Source: TMED109 sp002684605 (GTDB taxonomy: Bacteria; Pseudomonadota; Alphaproteobacteria; TMED109). From it: 20,129 nucleotides of DNA. Position 1 is the stretch's first letter; every line of letters starts with the position of its first letter. Under the pieces are notes generated by a model. The model saw nothing but the letters and a program-made list of their open reading frames with translations, had not been told where the DNA came from and did no database searches. Where the stretch lies: NCBI GenBank assembly GCA_913046335.1, contig CAJWSU010000023.1, positions 1 to 20,129 of the forward strand. Direction: 5' to 3'. Below are positions 7,356 to 14,515 of the stretch, in pieces. A program made the translations under genes and the position numbers.

Positions 7356-8144
7356 CTATTTATCTGACCATTTAGGGTTTCTATTTTCAATAAAAGCAGA
7401 TATTCCTTCTTGAGCATCTTTTTCAAGCATGTTTTTACTCATTACTTGACTAGTGTATTTATATGCTTCTTCTATACCCATTTCTAATTGTTTATAAAAG
7501 GCTTCTTTTCCAATTGCAACTGTAGTTGGAGACTTTAGAGCTATAGTTTTTGCCATTTTAATAGTTTCCTCTTTTAAATCCTTATCATTTACTATTTTAT
7601 TAATTAAGCCTATTTCTTGAGCTTTAGATGGAGGAATAAACTCTCCTAGTAATAACATTTCCATAGTTTGCTTTCTGTTTACATTTCTGGAGACAGCTAC
7701 CATAGGAGTAGAGCAAAATAATCCAATATTAACTCCGGGAGTCGCAAATTTTGAGTTATTTGATGCTATTGCTAAATCGCAACTAGCTACTAATTGACAA
7801 CCTGCTGCTGTAGCTATTCCTTGAACTCCTGCAATAACGGGCTTTGGCAACTTAACAATCTTTAACATTAGCTTGCTACAAAGCTCAAAAATTTTTTTAA
7901 ACCTTTGTTCACTTTTATCAAGATTTAATTCTTTTAAATCATGCCCCGCACAAAAATTGTTTCCATTAGAAAATATAGTAACAACTTTTATATTTTTATT
8001 ATTCTCAATATCGTTTAACTTTTTTAGAAGTGTTTCCATTAAATTGCTTGAAAGAGCATTTTGTTGATTAGGCCTATTTAATGTTAAAATAGCAATGTTA
8101 TCAATTTCTTTATAAAGTAAAAGGTTGTTTTTAGTTAGTGACAT
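7356..8144 (-). CDS. Crotonase-family protein, ECHDC3-like, lacking both catalytic glutamates
   Basis: Enoyl-CoA hydratase/isomerase superfamily protein of 262 residues. The CoA-binding and oxyanion-hole segments FCAGHDL (64-70) and GIATAAGCQLVASCD (109-123) are present. The two glutamates of classical enoyl-CoA hydratase are not: the first aligns with Q117 in GCQLVA and the second with G137 in FATPGVN. The signature FATPGVNIGLFCSTPMVA resembles the ECHDC3 subgroup. It is therefore unlikely to be a standard beta-oxidation hydratase and may catalyse a different acyl-CoA reaction or only bind CoA esters. It is first in the operon with the CoA-binding protein and MetY. An extended -10 motif is visible just upstream. 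Superfamily is certain; subgroup is probable; substrate is unknown. Confidence 0.9.
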   Translation of the reverse strand: MSLTKNNLLLYKEIDNIAILTLNRPNQQNALSSNLMETLLKKLNDIENNKNIKVVTIFSNGNNFCAGHDLKELNLDKSEQRFKKIFELCSKLMLKIVKLPKPVIAGVQGIATAAGCQLVASCDLAIASNNSKFATPGVNIGLFCSTPMVAVSRNVNRKQTMEMLLLGEFIPPSKAQEIGLINKIVNDKDLKEETIKMAKTIALKSPTTVAIGKEAFYKQLEMGIEEAYKYTSQVMSKNMLEKDAQEGISAFIENRNPKWSDK

Positions 8145-8180
8145 TTTATATCCAGTAATGTAATAAAGGTTATATATATA

Positions 8181-8189
8181 ATTATATCA
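8181..8189 (-). promoter_or_regulatory. Candidate extended -10 promoter for the crotonase-CoA-binding-metY operon
   Basis: On the minus strand the sequence reads TGATATAAT: a perfect TATAAT (8181-8186) with the TG of an extended -10 (8188-8189). Transcription would start near 8174, giving a leader of about 30 bases before the ATG at 8144. No good -35 box is evident, which is usual for extended -10 promoters. The AT-rich setting raises the chance of a false match. Confidence 0.5.
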
Positions 8190-8258
8190 TAGTTATTAAT
8201 TATATTAATTTAAATTTTTATAAAGTTAATTTTATTTTATGATTTTTATATACATATA

Positions 8259-8286
8259 TTGACAGTTTGCTTGTTTTAGGCATACT
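8259..8286 (+). promoter_or_regulatory. Probable sigma-70-type promoter for rplM-rpsI
   Basis: A perfect TTGACA (8259-8264) is followed after 16 bases by CATACT (8281-8286, four of six matches to TATAAT). It lies in the divergent spacer (8145-8332) upstream of the ribosomal protein operon. Transcription would start near 8293, leaving an AT-rich leader of about 40 bases to the rplM ATG. No stable leader structure that would suggest L13 autoregulation was seen. Confidence 0.65.
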
Positions 8287-8332
8287 CCGAAATTATTATT
8301 TATTTATTATATTTTTTGAAAGATTATGTATT

Positions 8333-8800
8333 ATGAAGACCTATATTGCTCGCCCTTCTGAAGTAAATAGAAAATGGCTGTTAATAGATGCCGAAAACTT
8401 AGTATTAGGAAGGTTGTCCGTTATACTAGCTAACTATGTTAGAGGCAAACATAAACCATGCTTTACTCCTAGTACAGATTGTGGAGATAATGTAATAGTA
8501 ATTAATGCGGATAAAGTAGTTCTTACTGGAAAAAAAACAGATGGAAAAATTCATTATTGGCATACTGGTTATCCAGGTGGAATAAAAGAAGAAACATATG
8601 GAGAAATACTAAAAGGTAAAAGGCCTCAAAAAGCCATACAGTTAGCAGTTAAGAGAATGGTACCAAAAGGACCATTGGGAAGAGATCAATTAAAAAAGTT
8701 GCATATTTATAATGGAGAAGAGCACCCTCATACTGCTCAAAAACCTGAATTAATAGACATATCTGTAATGAATAAAAAAAATAAAAGAGATGATAAATGA
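8333..8800 (+). CDS. rplM: 50S ribosomal protein L13
   Basis: Large-subunit assembly protein. I chose the ATG at 8333 (155 residues), which gives the normal L13 N-terminus MKTYIARPSEVNRKWLLIDA. The frame stays open upstream to a TTG at 8267, but that adds 22 hydrophobic residues foreign to L13 and would overlap the promoter. Conserved segments include LGRLSVILANYVRGKHKP (about 26-43), the YWHTGYPGG motif and MVPKGPLGRDQLKKLHIY (split: MVPKGPLGRD, then QLKKLHIY). The gene overlaps rpsI by ATGA, so the two ribosomal proteins are translationally coupled. Confidence 0.97.
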   Translation: MKTYIARPSEVNRKWLLIDAENLVLGRLSVILANYVRGKHKPCFTPSTDCGDNVIVINADKVVLTGKKTDGKIHYWHTGYPGGIKEETYGEILKGKRPQKAIQLAVKRMVPKGPLGRDQLKKLHIYNGEEHPHTAQKPELIDISVMNKKNKRDDK

Positions 8801-9285
8801 TAGAAACTGAAAATAACGAAGTGATAGTAAATAAAGTTACTGCAGAAACAATAGATGTTAAAGAGGAAGTGAAAGAGGTTTTACCGAAAATTGATAAACT
8901 AGGAAGAGCCTATGCGACAGGTAAAAGAAAATCGTCCATAGCAAGAGTATGGTTAAAATTAGGCTCTGGAAAAATTATTGTGAATGGCATAGAATGTGAA
9001 AAATATTTCAAAAGAGAAACACATAGAATCATTATATCTCAGCCTTTGGAGATAGTAGCGAGGCAAGAAACTTATGATATAAATTGTTCCGTAATAGGAG
9101 GTGGGCATACTGGACAAGCAGGAGCATTAAGGCATGGGGTAAGTAAGGCTTTAACATTTTATGAGCCAGAATTAAGAGGTGCTTTAAAAGCAGCTGGTTT
9201 AATTAAAAGGGATGCTCGACGAGTAGAACGAAAAAAATATGGGCAGCCAAAAGCAAGAAGAAGCTTTCAGTTTTCTAAAAGATAG
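8797..9285 (+). CDS. rpsI: 30S ribosomal protein S9
   Basis: Small-subunit protein whose C-terminal tail contacts P-site tRNA. The 162 residues are about 30 longer than E. coli S9. The excess is an acidic N-terminal extension (about residues 1-32) before the conserved GRAYATGKRKSSIARVWLK (split here as GRAYATGKRK and SSIARVWLK). Such extensions are common in alphaproteobacterial S9. The GGGHTGQAGALRHG region and the basic C-terminal end with VERKKYGQPKARR and a final SKR match the family. The start overlaps the rplM stop (ATGA). The operon ends at the terminator 22 bases downstream. Confidence 0.97.
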   Translation: MIETENNEVIVNKVTAETIDVKEEVKEVLPKIDKLGRAYATGKRKSSIARVWLKLGSGKIIVNGIECEKYFKRETHRIIISQPLEIVARQETYDINCSVIGGGHTGQAGALRHGVSKALTFYEPELRGALKAAGLIKRDARRVERKKYGQPKARRSFQFSKR

Positions 9286-9307
9286 AACAAATATTTTATT
9301 TTTTGTT

Positions 9308-9341
9308 AAAGCGGTTGTTATTAAACAGCCGCTTTTTTTTT
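9308..9341 (+). terminator. Intrinsic terminator of the rplM-rpsI operon
   Basis: A 12-bp stem (AAAGCGGTTGTT at 9308-9319, AACAGCCGCTTT at 9324-9335) contains one T-G wobble and has an ATTA loop. It is followed by an uninterrupted T run to 9341. This is a textbook rho-independent terminator and separates the ribosomal operon from argC. Confidence 0.95.
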
Positions 9342-9368
9342 ACTCAAGATTTTTAATGGAGTAGTTTA

Positions 9369-10421
9369 ATGTCAGTTTATAATAAGGATAATGTTGTTAA
9401 TTTAGCTATTCTTGGAGCCAGTGGATATACTGGTGCCGAGTCTATTAGGGTTGTTATAAATAATAATAATTATAATATCATAAATATTACAGCAGATAGT
9501 AAAGCAGGTAAAAATATATCCGAAATCTATCCGCATCTTAGTGGGCTAGGTTTGCCAAAGTTAATTAAAATTGAGGACATAGATTTTTCTAGAATAGATG
9601 CTGTTATATCTTGTCTTCCGCATGGAAAAACTCAAAATATTCTTTCTTCTATTCCAAAACATATAAAAATATGTGATTTGTCTGCTGATTTTAGATTTAT
9701 TGATCCTGAAACATATGAAAAAGTATATCAAAAGGCCCATGATGCTTTAGATTTGCAAAAAGAGGCAATTTATGGATTAACAGAAATTAATAGAAATAGA
9801 ATAAAAGGGGCAAGATTTATTGCTAACCCAGGATGTTATCCAACATCAGCCCTATTGCCCTTAATTCCTCTTATAAAGCAAAATTTAATTAGTCATAATA
9901 ATATAATTATTGATTCTAAGTCTGGAGTTTCAGGAGCCGGACGAACCCTTAAAGATAACTTATTATTTGGAGAGGTTTCTGATGGTTTTTCTGCTTATGG
10001 ATTGGGTTCTCATAGACATAGGCCTGAAATACAAACACAACTAAATAATATACATAATTCTGATATTAAGGTTGTTTTTACTCCACATCTATTGCCTATA
10101 AAGAGAGGTATATTATCAACAATATATTTAGATCTTAAACATAATATAGAAATTCATGATATCAAGGATTGCCTTAAAAAAGTATATTTAAATGAAAAGT
10201 TTGTAGCTGTTGTTGATGGAGTTCCTTCTACTCATGAGGTTAGAGGAACTAATTTGTGTAAAATTGGAGTTGCATATGATGAAGTTACAAATAAAGTAAT
10301 TATTATTTCTGTGATAGATAATTTACTAAAAGGAGCAGCAGGACAAGCTGTGCAAAACCTAAATTTAATGATGGGTTTTAATGAATCAGAAGGCCTAAAC
10401 AATGTATCAATGTTTCCATAA
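9369..10421 (+). CDS. argC: N-acetyl-gamma-glutamyl-phosphate reductase
   Basis: NADPH-dependent enzyme of arginine biosynthesis that reduces N-acetylglutamyl-phosphate to the semialdehyde. The 350 residues show the Rossmann motif LGASGYTGAE (15-24), the catalytic cysteine C156 in NPGCYPT and the catalytic histidine H217 in GSHRHRPEI. The middle SGVSGAGR segment (185-192) is typical of ArgC. Length and motifs indicate an intact, functional enzyme of the long (about 345-residue) type. A GGAG ribosome-binding site lies at 9358-9361. The position directly after rpsI is conserved in many alphaproteobacteria. A terminator lies between them, so argC probably has its own promoter in 9342-9368 or upstream. 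Confidence 0.96.
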   Translation: MSVYNKDNVVNLAILGASGYTGAESIRVVINNNNYNIINITADSKAGKNISEIYPHLSGLGLPKLIKIEDIDFSRIDAVISCLPHGKTQNILSSIPKHIKICDLSADFRFIDPETYEKVYQKAHDALDLQKEAIYGLTEINRNRIKGARFIANPGCYPTSALLPLIPLIKQNLISHNNIIIDSKSGVSGAGRTLKDNLLFGEVSDGFSAYGLGSHRHRPEIQTQLNNIHNSDIKVVFTPHLLPIKRGILSTIYLDLKHNIEIHDIKDCLKKVYLNEKFVAVVDGVPSTHEVRGTNLCKIGVAYDEVTNKVIIISVIDNLLKGAAGQAVQNLNLMMGFNESEGLNNVSMFP

Positions 10422-10465
10422 AAAATTAATTAACATTTTTATTTTTAGAATTAAGTAATTTAGCT

Positions 10466-10966
10466 GTGAGTAAATTATTTTTAATAATTAGTTTTTTATT
10501 TATATTCATTTTCGCTTCTTGTGATCAAAAAACTATTTATTCTTTTGATGAGGATATTAAAGAATTAATAGAGTGGTCTATAAACCTCGATAACACTAAT
10601 GCTATAAACCAAGGTTACAAACCTGTTTCTTCTCAAACATTATCAGAAATAGTTAGCTTAGAATTAGATTCTGAAAGTGTAGAGCACAATAAAGGTATTA
10701 TAATTGGTATTTTAAATTTTAACTATAATAAGCAAATTTTGAACAATGATCATAAGGACCTGCTTTTACTAATATCTAAGGCGCAAAAATTTGAAGAATT
10801 TAATATTCTTATCGAATCAAATAATATAAAAACTAGTAAGATAAAACTAATAGATGAAGTTTTTGAAATATTTTTATCTAATGGTATTAAAAACAAAAAT
10901 ATAAGCTTAAATTATATAGATGATAGTAATAAAAATATAATTATTACAATAATAAAATTATTATAG
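10466..10966 (+). CDS. Unrecognised putative lipoprotein
   Basis: I do not recognise this gene. It encodes 166 residues from a GTG start. The N-terminus is a classic export signal: a hydrophobic run (about residues 4-17) leading to FASC with Cys19 as likely lipidation site, so it is probably a membrane-anchored periplasmic lipoprotein. The mature part is acidic, Ile-, Asn- and Lys-rich and without tryptophan-rich or cysteine motifs apart from one WS pair. The last 85 residues (from about GIIIGILNFNYNK to the end) faintly recall the strand-helix order of OmpA-like or CpaD-type domains, but the key residues are not clear. It lies 44 bases after argC and 15 bases before the aminotransferase gene, apparently within the same transcript. 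The frame is intact, which argues for a real gene. Confidence 0.72.
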   Translation: MSKLFLIISFLFIFIFASCDQKTIYSFDEDIKELIEWSINLDNTNAINQGYKPVSSQTLSEIVSLELDSESVEHNKGIIIGILNFNYNKQILNNDHKDLLLLISKAQKFEEFNILIESNNIKTSKIKLIDEVFEIFLSNGIKNKNISLNYIDDSNKNIIITIIKLL

Positions 10967-10981
10967 GTTTTAGGATATAAT

Positions 10982-12211
10982 ATGGTATTTAAAAATAATT
11001 TTGATAGAATTGAACGTTTGCCCCCATATGTCTTTGCTGAAGTAAATTCTATGAAAGCTAAAGAACGTTCTTTAGGCGAAGATATTATTGATTTTGGCAT
11101 GGGTAACCCTGATATGCCAACTCCTAAGCATATAGTTGATAAATTATGTGAAACAATACAGGATCCTAAGTCTCATAGATACTCCGTTTCTAGAGGAATA
11201 TTAGGCTTAAGGAAGGCTCAATCAAATTATTATAAGAGAAGATTTAATGTTGACTTAGATCCTGATACAGAAGTTGTGGTTACATTAGGTTCAAAGGAAG
11301 GCTTAGCTAATTTAGCTTCTGCTATTACTGCAAATGGAGATCATGTTATTGTCCCTAATCCAAGTTATCCTATTCATCCTTATGGTTTTATAATTGCAGG
11401 GGCAGCGGTTCAATCTATAGATAGTAAGCCAGATGAAAAATTTATTAAGACTTTGTATAATATTTTATCTAGCTCAAATAATAAAGCTAAGGTGTTGGTT
11501 CTAAATTATCCAAATAATCCTACTACAGAAATGGCATCATTAGATTTTTATAAAGAAATAGTTGATATATGTACAAAATTTGGTGTTTATATTCTCTCGG
11601 ATTTAGCTTATGCAGAGATATATTATGATGGGTTTATTCCTCCATCTATATTAGAGATTCCCAAAGCAAAAAACATAGCAGTTGAATTTTCCTCTTTAAG
11701 TAAAACTTATTCTATGCCTGGTTGGAGAGTAGGTTTCGCCGTCGGTAATAAAAAGTTAATTGAGGCATTAACAAAAATTAAATCTTATTTAGATTATGGT
11801 GCTTTCACTCCTGTCCAAGTTGCGGCTATTGCAGCTTTAAATGGTTCGCAGAAATGTGTTGATGACATTAGATCGATATACTTAAAAAGAAGAAACGTTT
11901 TAGTTGAAGGGTTTAGCAGGATTGGATGGAATATGGATCTTCCTAAATCAACTATGTTCGTTTGGGCGCCTTTGCCTAAAAAATATTTAAATATTGGGTC
12001 TTTAGAGTTTTCTAAATTGTTATTAAAAACTGGAAAAGTAGCTGTAGCTCCAGGCATAGGTTTTGGTAAAAATGGAGAAGGTTTCGTTAGAATAGGATTG
12101 GTAGAAAATGAAAATAGGATTAGGCAAGCTATAAAAAATATTAAGGTACTCTTTGATAAAGATAAAGATAAAGATAAAGATAAAGATAAAGATAAAGATA
12201 AGGATAATTAA
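10982..12211 (+). CDS. AlaC-like class I/II PLP aminotransferase with (Asp-Lys) tail
   Basis: PLP-dependent aminotransferase resembling the AlaC / LL-diaminopimelate-aminotransferase-like group that precedes hom in many alphaproteobacteria. Pyruvate/alanine or a related amino acid is the likely substrate. The 409 residues include DFGMGNPDMPTP (37-48), NYPNNPT (175-181), SDLAYAEIYYDG (216-227) and the PLP-lysine K241 in SLSKTYSMPGWRVGF. The C-terminal Arg of the active site is in EGFVRIGLVEN. The natural end of the fold is near LFDK; residues 392-409 are eight Asp-Lys pairs plus Asp-Asn, encoded by a GATAAA tandem repeat. An AGGA site lies at 10972-10975. hom starts two bases after the stop. 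Exact substrate is uncertain. Confidence 0.9.
   Translation: MVFKNNFDRIERLPPYVFAEVNSMKAKERSLGEDIIDFGMGNPDMPTPKHIVDKLCETIQDPKSHRYSVSRGILGLRKAQSNYYKRRFNVDLDPDTEVVVTLGSKEGLANLASAITANGDHVIVPNPSYPIHPYGFIIAGAAVQSIDSKPDEKFIKTLYNILSSSNNKAKVLVLNYPNNPTTEMASLDFYKEIVDICTKFGVYILSDLAYAEIYYDGFIPPSILEIPKAKNIAVEFSSLSKTYSMPGWRVGFAVGNKKLIEALTKIKSYLDYGAFTPVQVAAIAALNGSQKCVDDIRSIYLKRRNVLVEGFSRIGWNMDLPKSTMFVWAPLPKKYLNIGSLEFSKLLLKTGKVAVAPGIGFGKNGEGFVRIGLVENENRIRQAIKNIKVLFDKDKDKDKDKDKDKDKDN
12155..12208 (+). repeat. GATAAA hexanucleotide microsatellite at the 3' end of the aminotransferase gene
   Basis: Seven perfect GATAAA units (12155-12196) are followed by GATAAG (12197-12202) and GATAAT (12203-12208), then the TAA stop codon. 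In frame they encode (Asp-Lys)x8 and Asp-Asn. The unit is six bases, so gain or loss of copies keeps the frame and changes only tail length. The variant eighth unit produces the AAGGA used by hom. Confidence 0.98.
12200..12204 (+). promoter_or_regulatory. hom ribosome-binding site formed by the last repeat units
   Basis: AAGGA at 12200-12204 lies nine bases before the hom ATG (12214). It spans the junction of the GATAAG and GATAAT units. In the perfect repeat this position reads AAAGA. The A-to-G change in the eighth unit is what creates the stronger Shine-Dalgarno match. Confidence 0.75.
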
Positions 12212-12213
12212 TA

Positions 12214-13503
12214 ATGTTTAATAATAATTTTTCAATAGGTATTGTAGGCTTAGGAACTGTTGGAACAGCAACAATTCAATTATTAGAAAAAAAAATAGAA
12301 AGTATTAATTTTAAGTCTGGTAAAAATATTATTATAAAAGCAATTTCATCTAAAAATTTTTCAAAAAAAAGAAATATTGACCTTACGAAGTATGAATGGG
12401 AAAATAACCCTGAAAAATTAGCAATAAGAGATGATATAGATGCTGTAGTAGAGTTAGTTGGAGGTAGTGATGGAATATCTAAAAACCTTGCTTTTTCTGC
12501 AATTAATAATGAAAAACATTTTATTACCGCAAATAAAGCATTGATAGCCAAACATGGTTTTGAACTCTATAAAAATATAATAGGTAAAAATACATCTATC
12601 TATTATGAAGCAGCTGTTGCCGGAGCAATACCAATAATAAATGGTATTAAAAATGGCTTAGTATCGAGTAATATTATAGGAATAGAAGCTATTTTAAATG
12701 GAACTTGCAATTATATTATGTCTGATATGACTAGTAATAATATTTCTTTTCAAGATTCTCTCAAAACAGCACAAGAATTAGGCTTTGCAGAAGCTGACCC
12801 ATCATTTGATATAGAAGGTATAGATTCAGCGCATAAACTAGTTATTTTAGGAATGCTTGCATATGGAGCTAAGCCAAATTTAGATAAAGTTTTTATAGAA
12901 GGAATCACTTCTATTACATCAGAAGATATTAAGTACGCTTCAAGGCTTGGTTTTGTAATCAAGCTTTTTTGTATAGCTAAATTAGAAAAAAATAAATTAG
13001 ACTTTAGAGTACATCCATCTTTAATCCCGTTAAATTCATTGCCAGCAAGTATAAATGGGGCGCTAAATGCTGTTTTTATTCAAGGAGACTATAGTAATAA
13101 AATAACTTTTATTGGCGAAGGGGCAGGAGCAGATCCGACAGCTTCATCAGTTGTATCAGATATTATAAATGCTGCTAGAAATCATAAGTTAAAAAATAAT
13201 TTAAGTTTTTTAGATCAAAAATTAGAGTATAAGGATATTATAGATAGAGTAGGTAGATATTATATTAGATTTGTTGTTCAAGATGTTGCAGGTGTACTTG
13301 CAAATATAACAACAATATTAAATAATAAAAATATCTCTCTGGATTCTGTAGTGCAAGATAGAAATAAAGGTGAAGACTTTAATAATATAATAATTTTAAG
13401 TCATGAAACTAATGAATTAGATGTAAGAAATGCTATTAAAGAGATAGGTAATTTAGATACAGTTTTGATGGACCCTCATTTAATAAGGGTTGAAAATTTA
13501 TAA
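12214..13503 (+). CDS. hom: Homoserine dehydrogenase with C-terminal ACT domain
   Basis: Reduces aspartate semialdehyde to homoserine, the branch point to threonine and methionine. The 429 residues consist of an NAD(P)-binding Rossmann domain with GLGTVG (12-17), a catalytic domain with ITANKALIA (104-112), GTCNYIMSDM and the FAEADPSFDIEG signature (about 192-203), and a C-terminal ACT domain (about 345-429) starting near YYIRFVVQDVAGVLANI. The ACT domain suggests allosteric feedback, usually by threonine. It follows the aminotransferase by two bases and precedes glpX by 20. MetY, encoded at 5536, uses the acylated product of this enzyme. Confidence 0.97.
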   Translation: MFNNNFSIGIVGLGTVGTATIQLLEKKIESINFKSGKNIIIKAISSKNFSKKRNIDLTKYEWENNPEKLAIRDDIDAVVELVGGSDGISKNLAFSAINNEKHFITANKALIAKHGFELYKNIIGKNTSIYYEAAVAGAIPIINGIKNGLVSSNIIGIEAILNGTCNYIMSDMTSNNISFQDSLKTAQELGFAEADPSFDIEGIDSAHKLVILGMLAYGAKPNLDKVFIEGITSITSEDIKYASRLGFVIKLFCIAKLEKNKLDFRVHPSLIPLNSLPASINGALNAVFIQGDYSNKITFIGEGAGADPTASSVVSDIINAARNHKLKNNLSFLDQKLEYKDIIDRVGRYYIRFVVQDVAGVLANITTILNNKNISLDSVVQDRNKGEDFNNIIILSHETNELDVRNAIKEIGNLDTVLMDPHLIRVENL

Positions 13504-13523
13504 AATATAATAAGGAGTTATAG

Positions 13524-14513
13524 ATGACCGATAGAAATGAAACAGGAATTTTAGATAGAAATCTAGCTTTAGAAGTTGTTAGAGTAACTGAAGCTGCAGC
13601 ATTATCAGCCTCTAAATGGATGGGAAGAGGTGATGAAAAAGCTGCTGATCAAGCAGCAGTTGATTCAATGCGTATAGCCTTAAATGCAATGGATATAGAA
13701 GGCACTGTTGTTATAGGTGAAGGAGAGAGAGATGAGGCTCCAATGTTATATATAGGAGAAAAAGTAGGTTCTGGAAAAGGTCCAAAGATTGATATAGCTT
13801 TAGACCCTTTAGAAGGCACTACAATATGCGCAACAGGAGGCCCAAATGCTCTTGCTGTCATAGCTATGGCGGTAGATGGAGGTTTTTTAAATGCACCGGA
13901 TGTTTATATGGACAAGATTGCTATTGGACCAGGTTTAGAAAAAGATTTAATTAATATTGATAATACTCCGCTTAGTAACTTACAAAATTTAGCTAAAGCA
14001 AAAAAAGTTAATATTTCTGATTTAGTAGTATGTATATTAGATCGTCCACGGCATGAAGAGTTAATTTATAAGACACGAGAAGCTGGAGCAAGAATTATGC
14101 TTATTTCAGATGGAGATGTGGCTGGAATTATTGCAACAGCTAGTAAAGAGACAGGCGTTGATATGTACGTTGGAAGTGGAGGAGCACCTGAAGGAGTTCT
14201 AGCTGCATCTGCACTTAGATGTATTGGTGGTCAGATGTGGGGCAGACTAACTTTTAGAAATGACGATGAGAGAGGTAGGGCAACTAGATTGGGAATTAGT
14301 GACTTTAATAAAATTTATACTATGAATGAGTTGGCGCATGGCGAAGTAATGTTTGCAGCAACTGGAGTAACAGATGGCTCAATGTTAAAAGGAGTAAGAA
14401 GATGGAGCTCTGGAGCAAGCACTCAATCTATAATAATGAGGTCTAAAACAGGAACTGTTCGAACTATATCAGCTGAACATAATTTTTCTAAAAAAAGCCT
14501 TGTTGAAGATTAA
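13524..14513 (+). CDS. glpX: Class II fructose-1,6-bisphosphatase
   Basis: Gluconeogenic enzyme converting fructose-1,6-bisphosphate to fructose-6-phosphate. The 329 residues contain the metal- and phosphate-binding motifs GEGERDEAP (65-73) and DPLEGTT (94-100), the GGAPEG segment and MWGRL further on, all typical of GlpX. A strong AAGGAG site (13512-13517) stands six bases before the ATG, among the best in the window, suggesting high translation. In many alphaproteobacteria glpX follows hom and precedes recJ, as here. The enzyme supplies hexose phosphate to the sugar-nucleotide genes further down the same strand. Confidence 0.97.
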   Translation: MTDRNETGILDRNLALEVVRVTEAAALSASKWMGRGDEKAADQAAVDSMRIALNAMDIEGTVVIGEGERDEAPMLYIGEKVGSGKGPKIDIALDPLEGTTICATGGPNALAVIAMAVDGGFLNAPDVYMDKIAIGPGLEKDLINIDNTPLSNLQNLAKAKKVNISDLVVCILDRPRHEELIYKTREAGARIMLISDGDVAGIIATASKETGVDMYVGSGGAPEGVLAASALRCIGGQMWGRLTFRNDDERGRATRLGISDFNKIYTMNELAHGEVMFAATGVTDGSMLKGVRRWSSGASTQSIIMRSKTGTVRTISAEHNFSKKSLVED

Positions 14514-14515
14514 TA

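Noticed and set aside
8267..8332. Upstream TTG start for rplM adding 22 hydrophobic residues
   Set aside because: The extension is not part of L13, overlaps the TTGACA/CATACT promoter region, and the ATG at 8333 gives the exact family N-terminus.
8145..8332. Divergent spacer checked for a small RNA or riboswitch
   Set aside because: Apart from the two promoter motifs it is AT-rich with no stable stem or known aptamer pattern.
12155..12208. Tandem repeat considered as a CRISPR or iteron array
   Set aside because: Units are six bases with no spacers and read in frame as Asp-Lys; it is a coding microsatellite.
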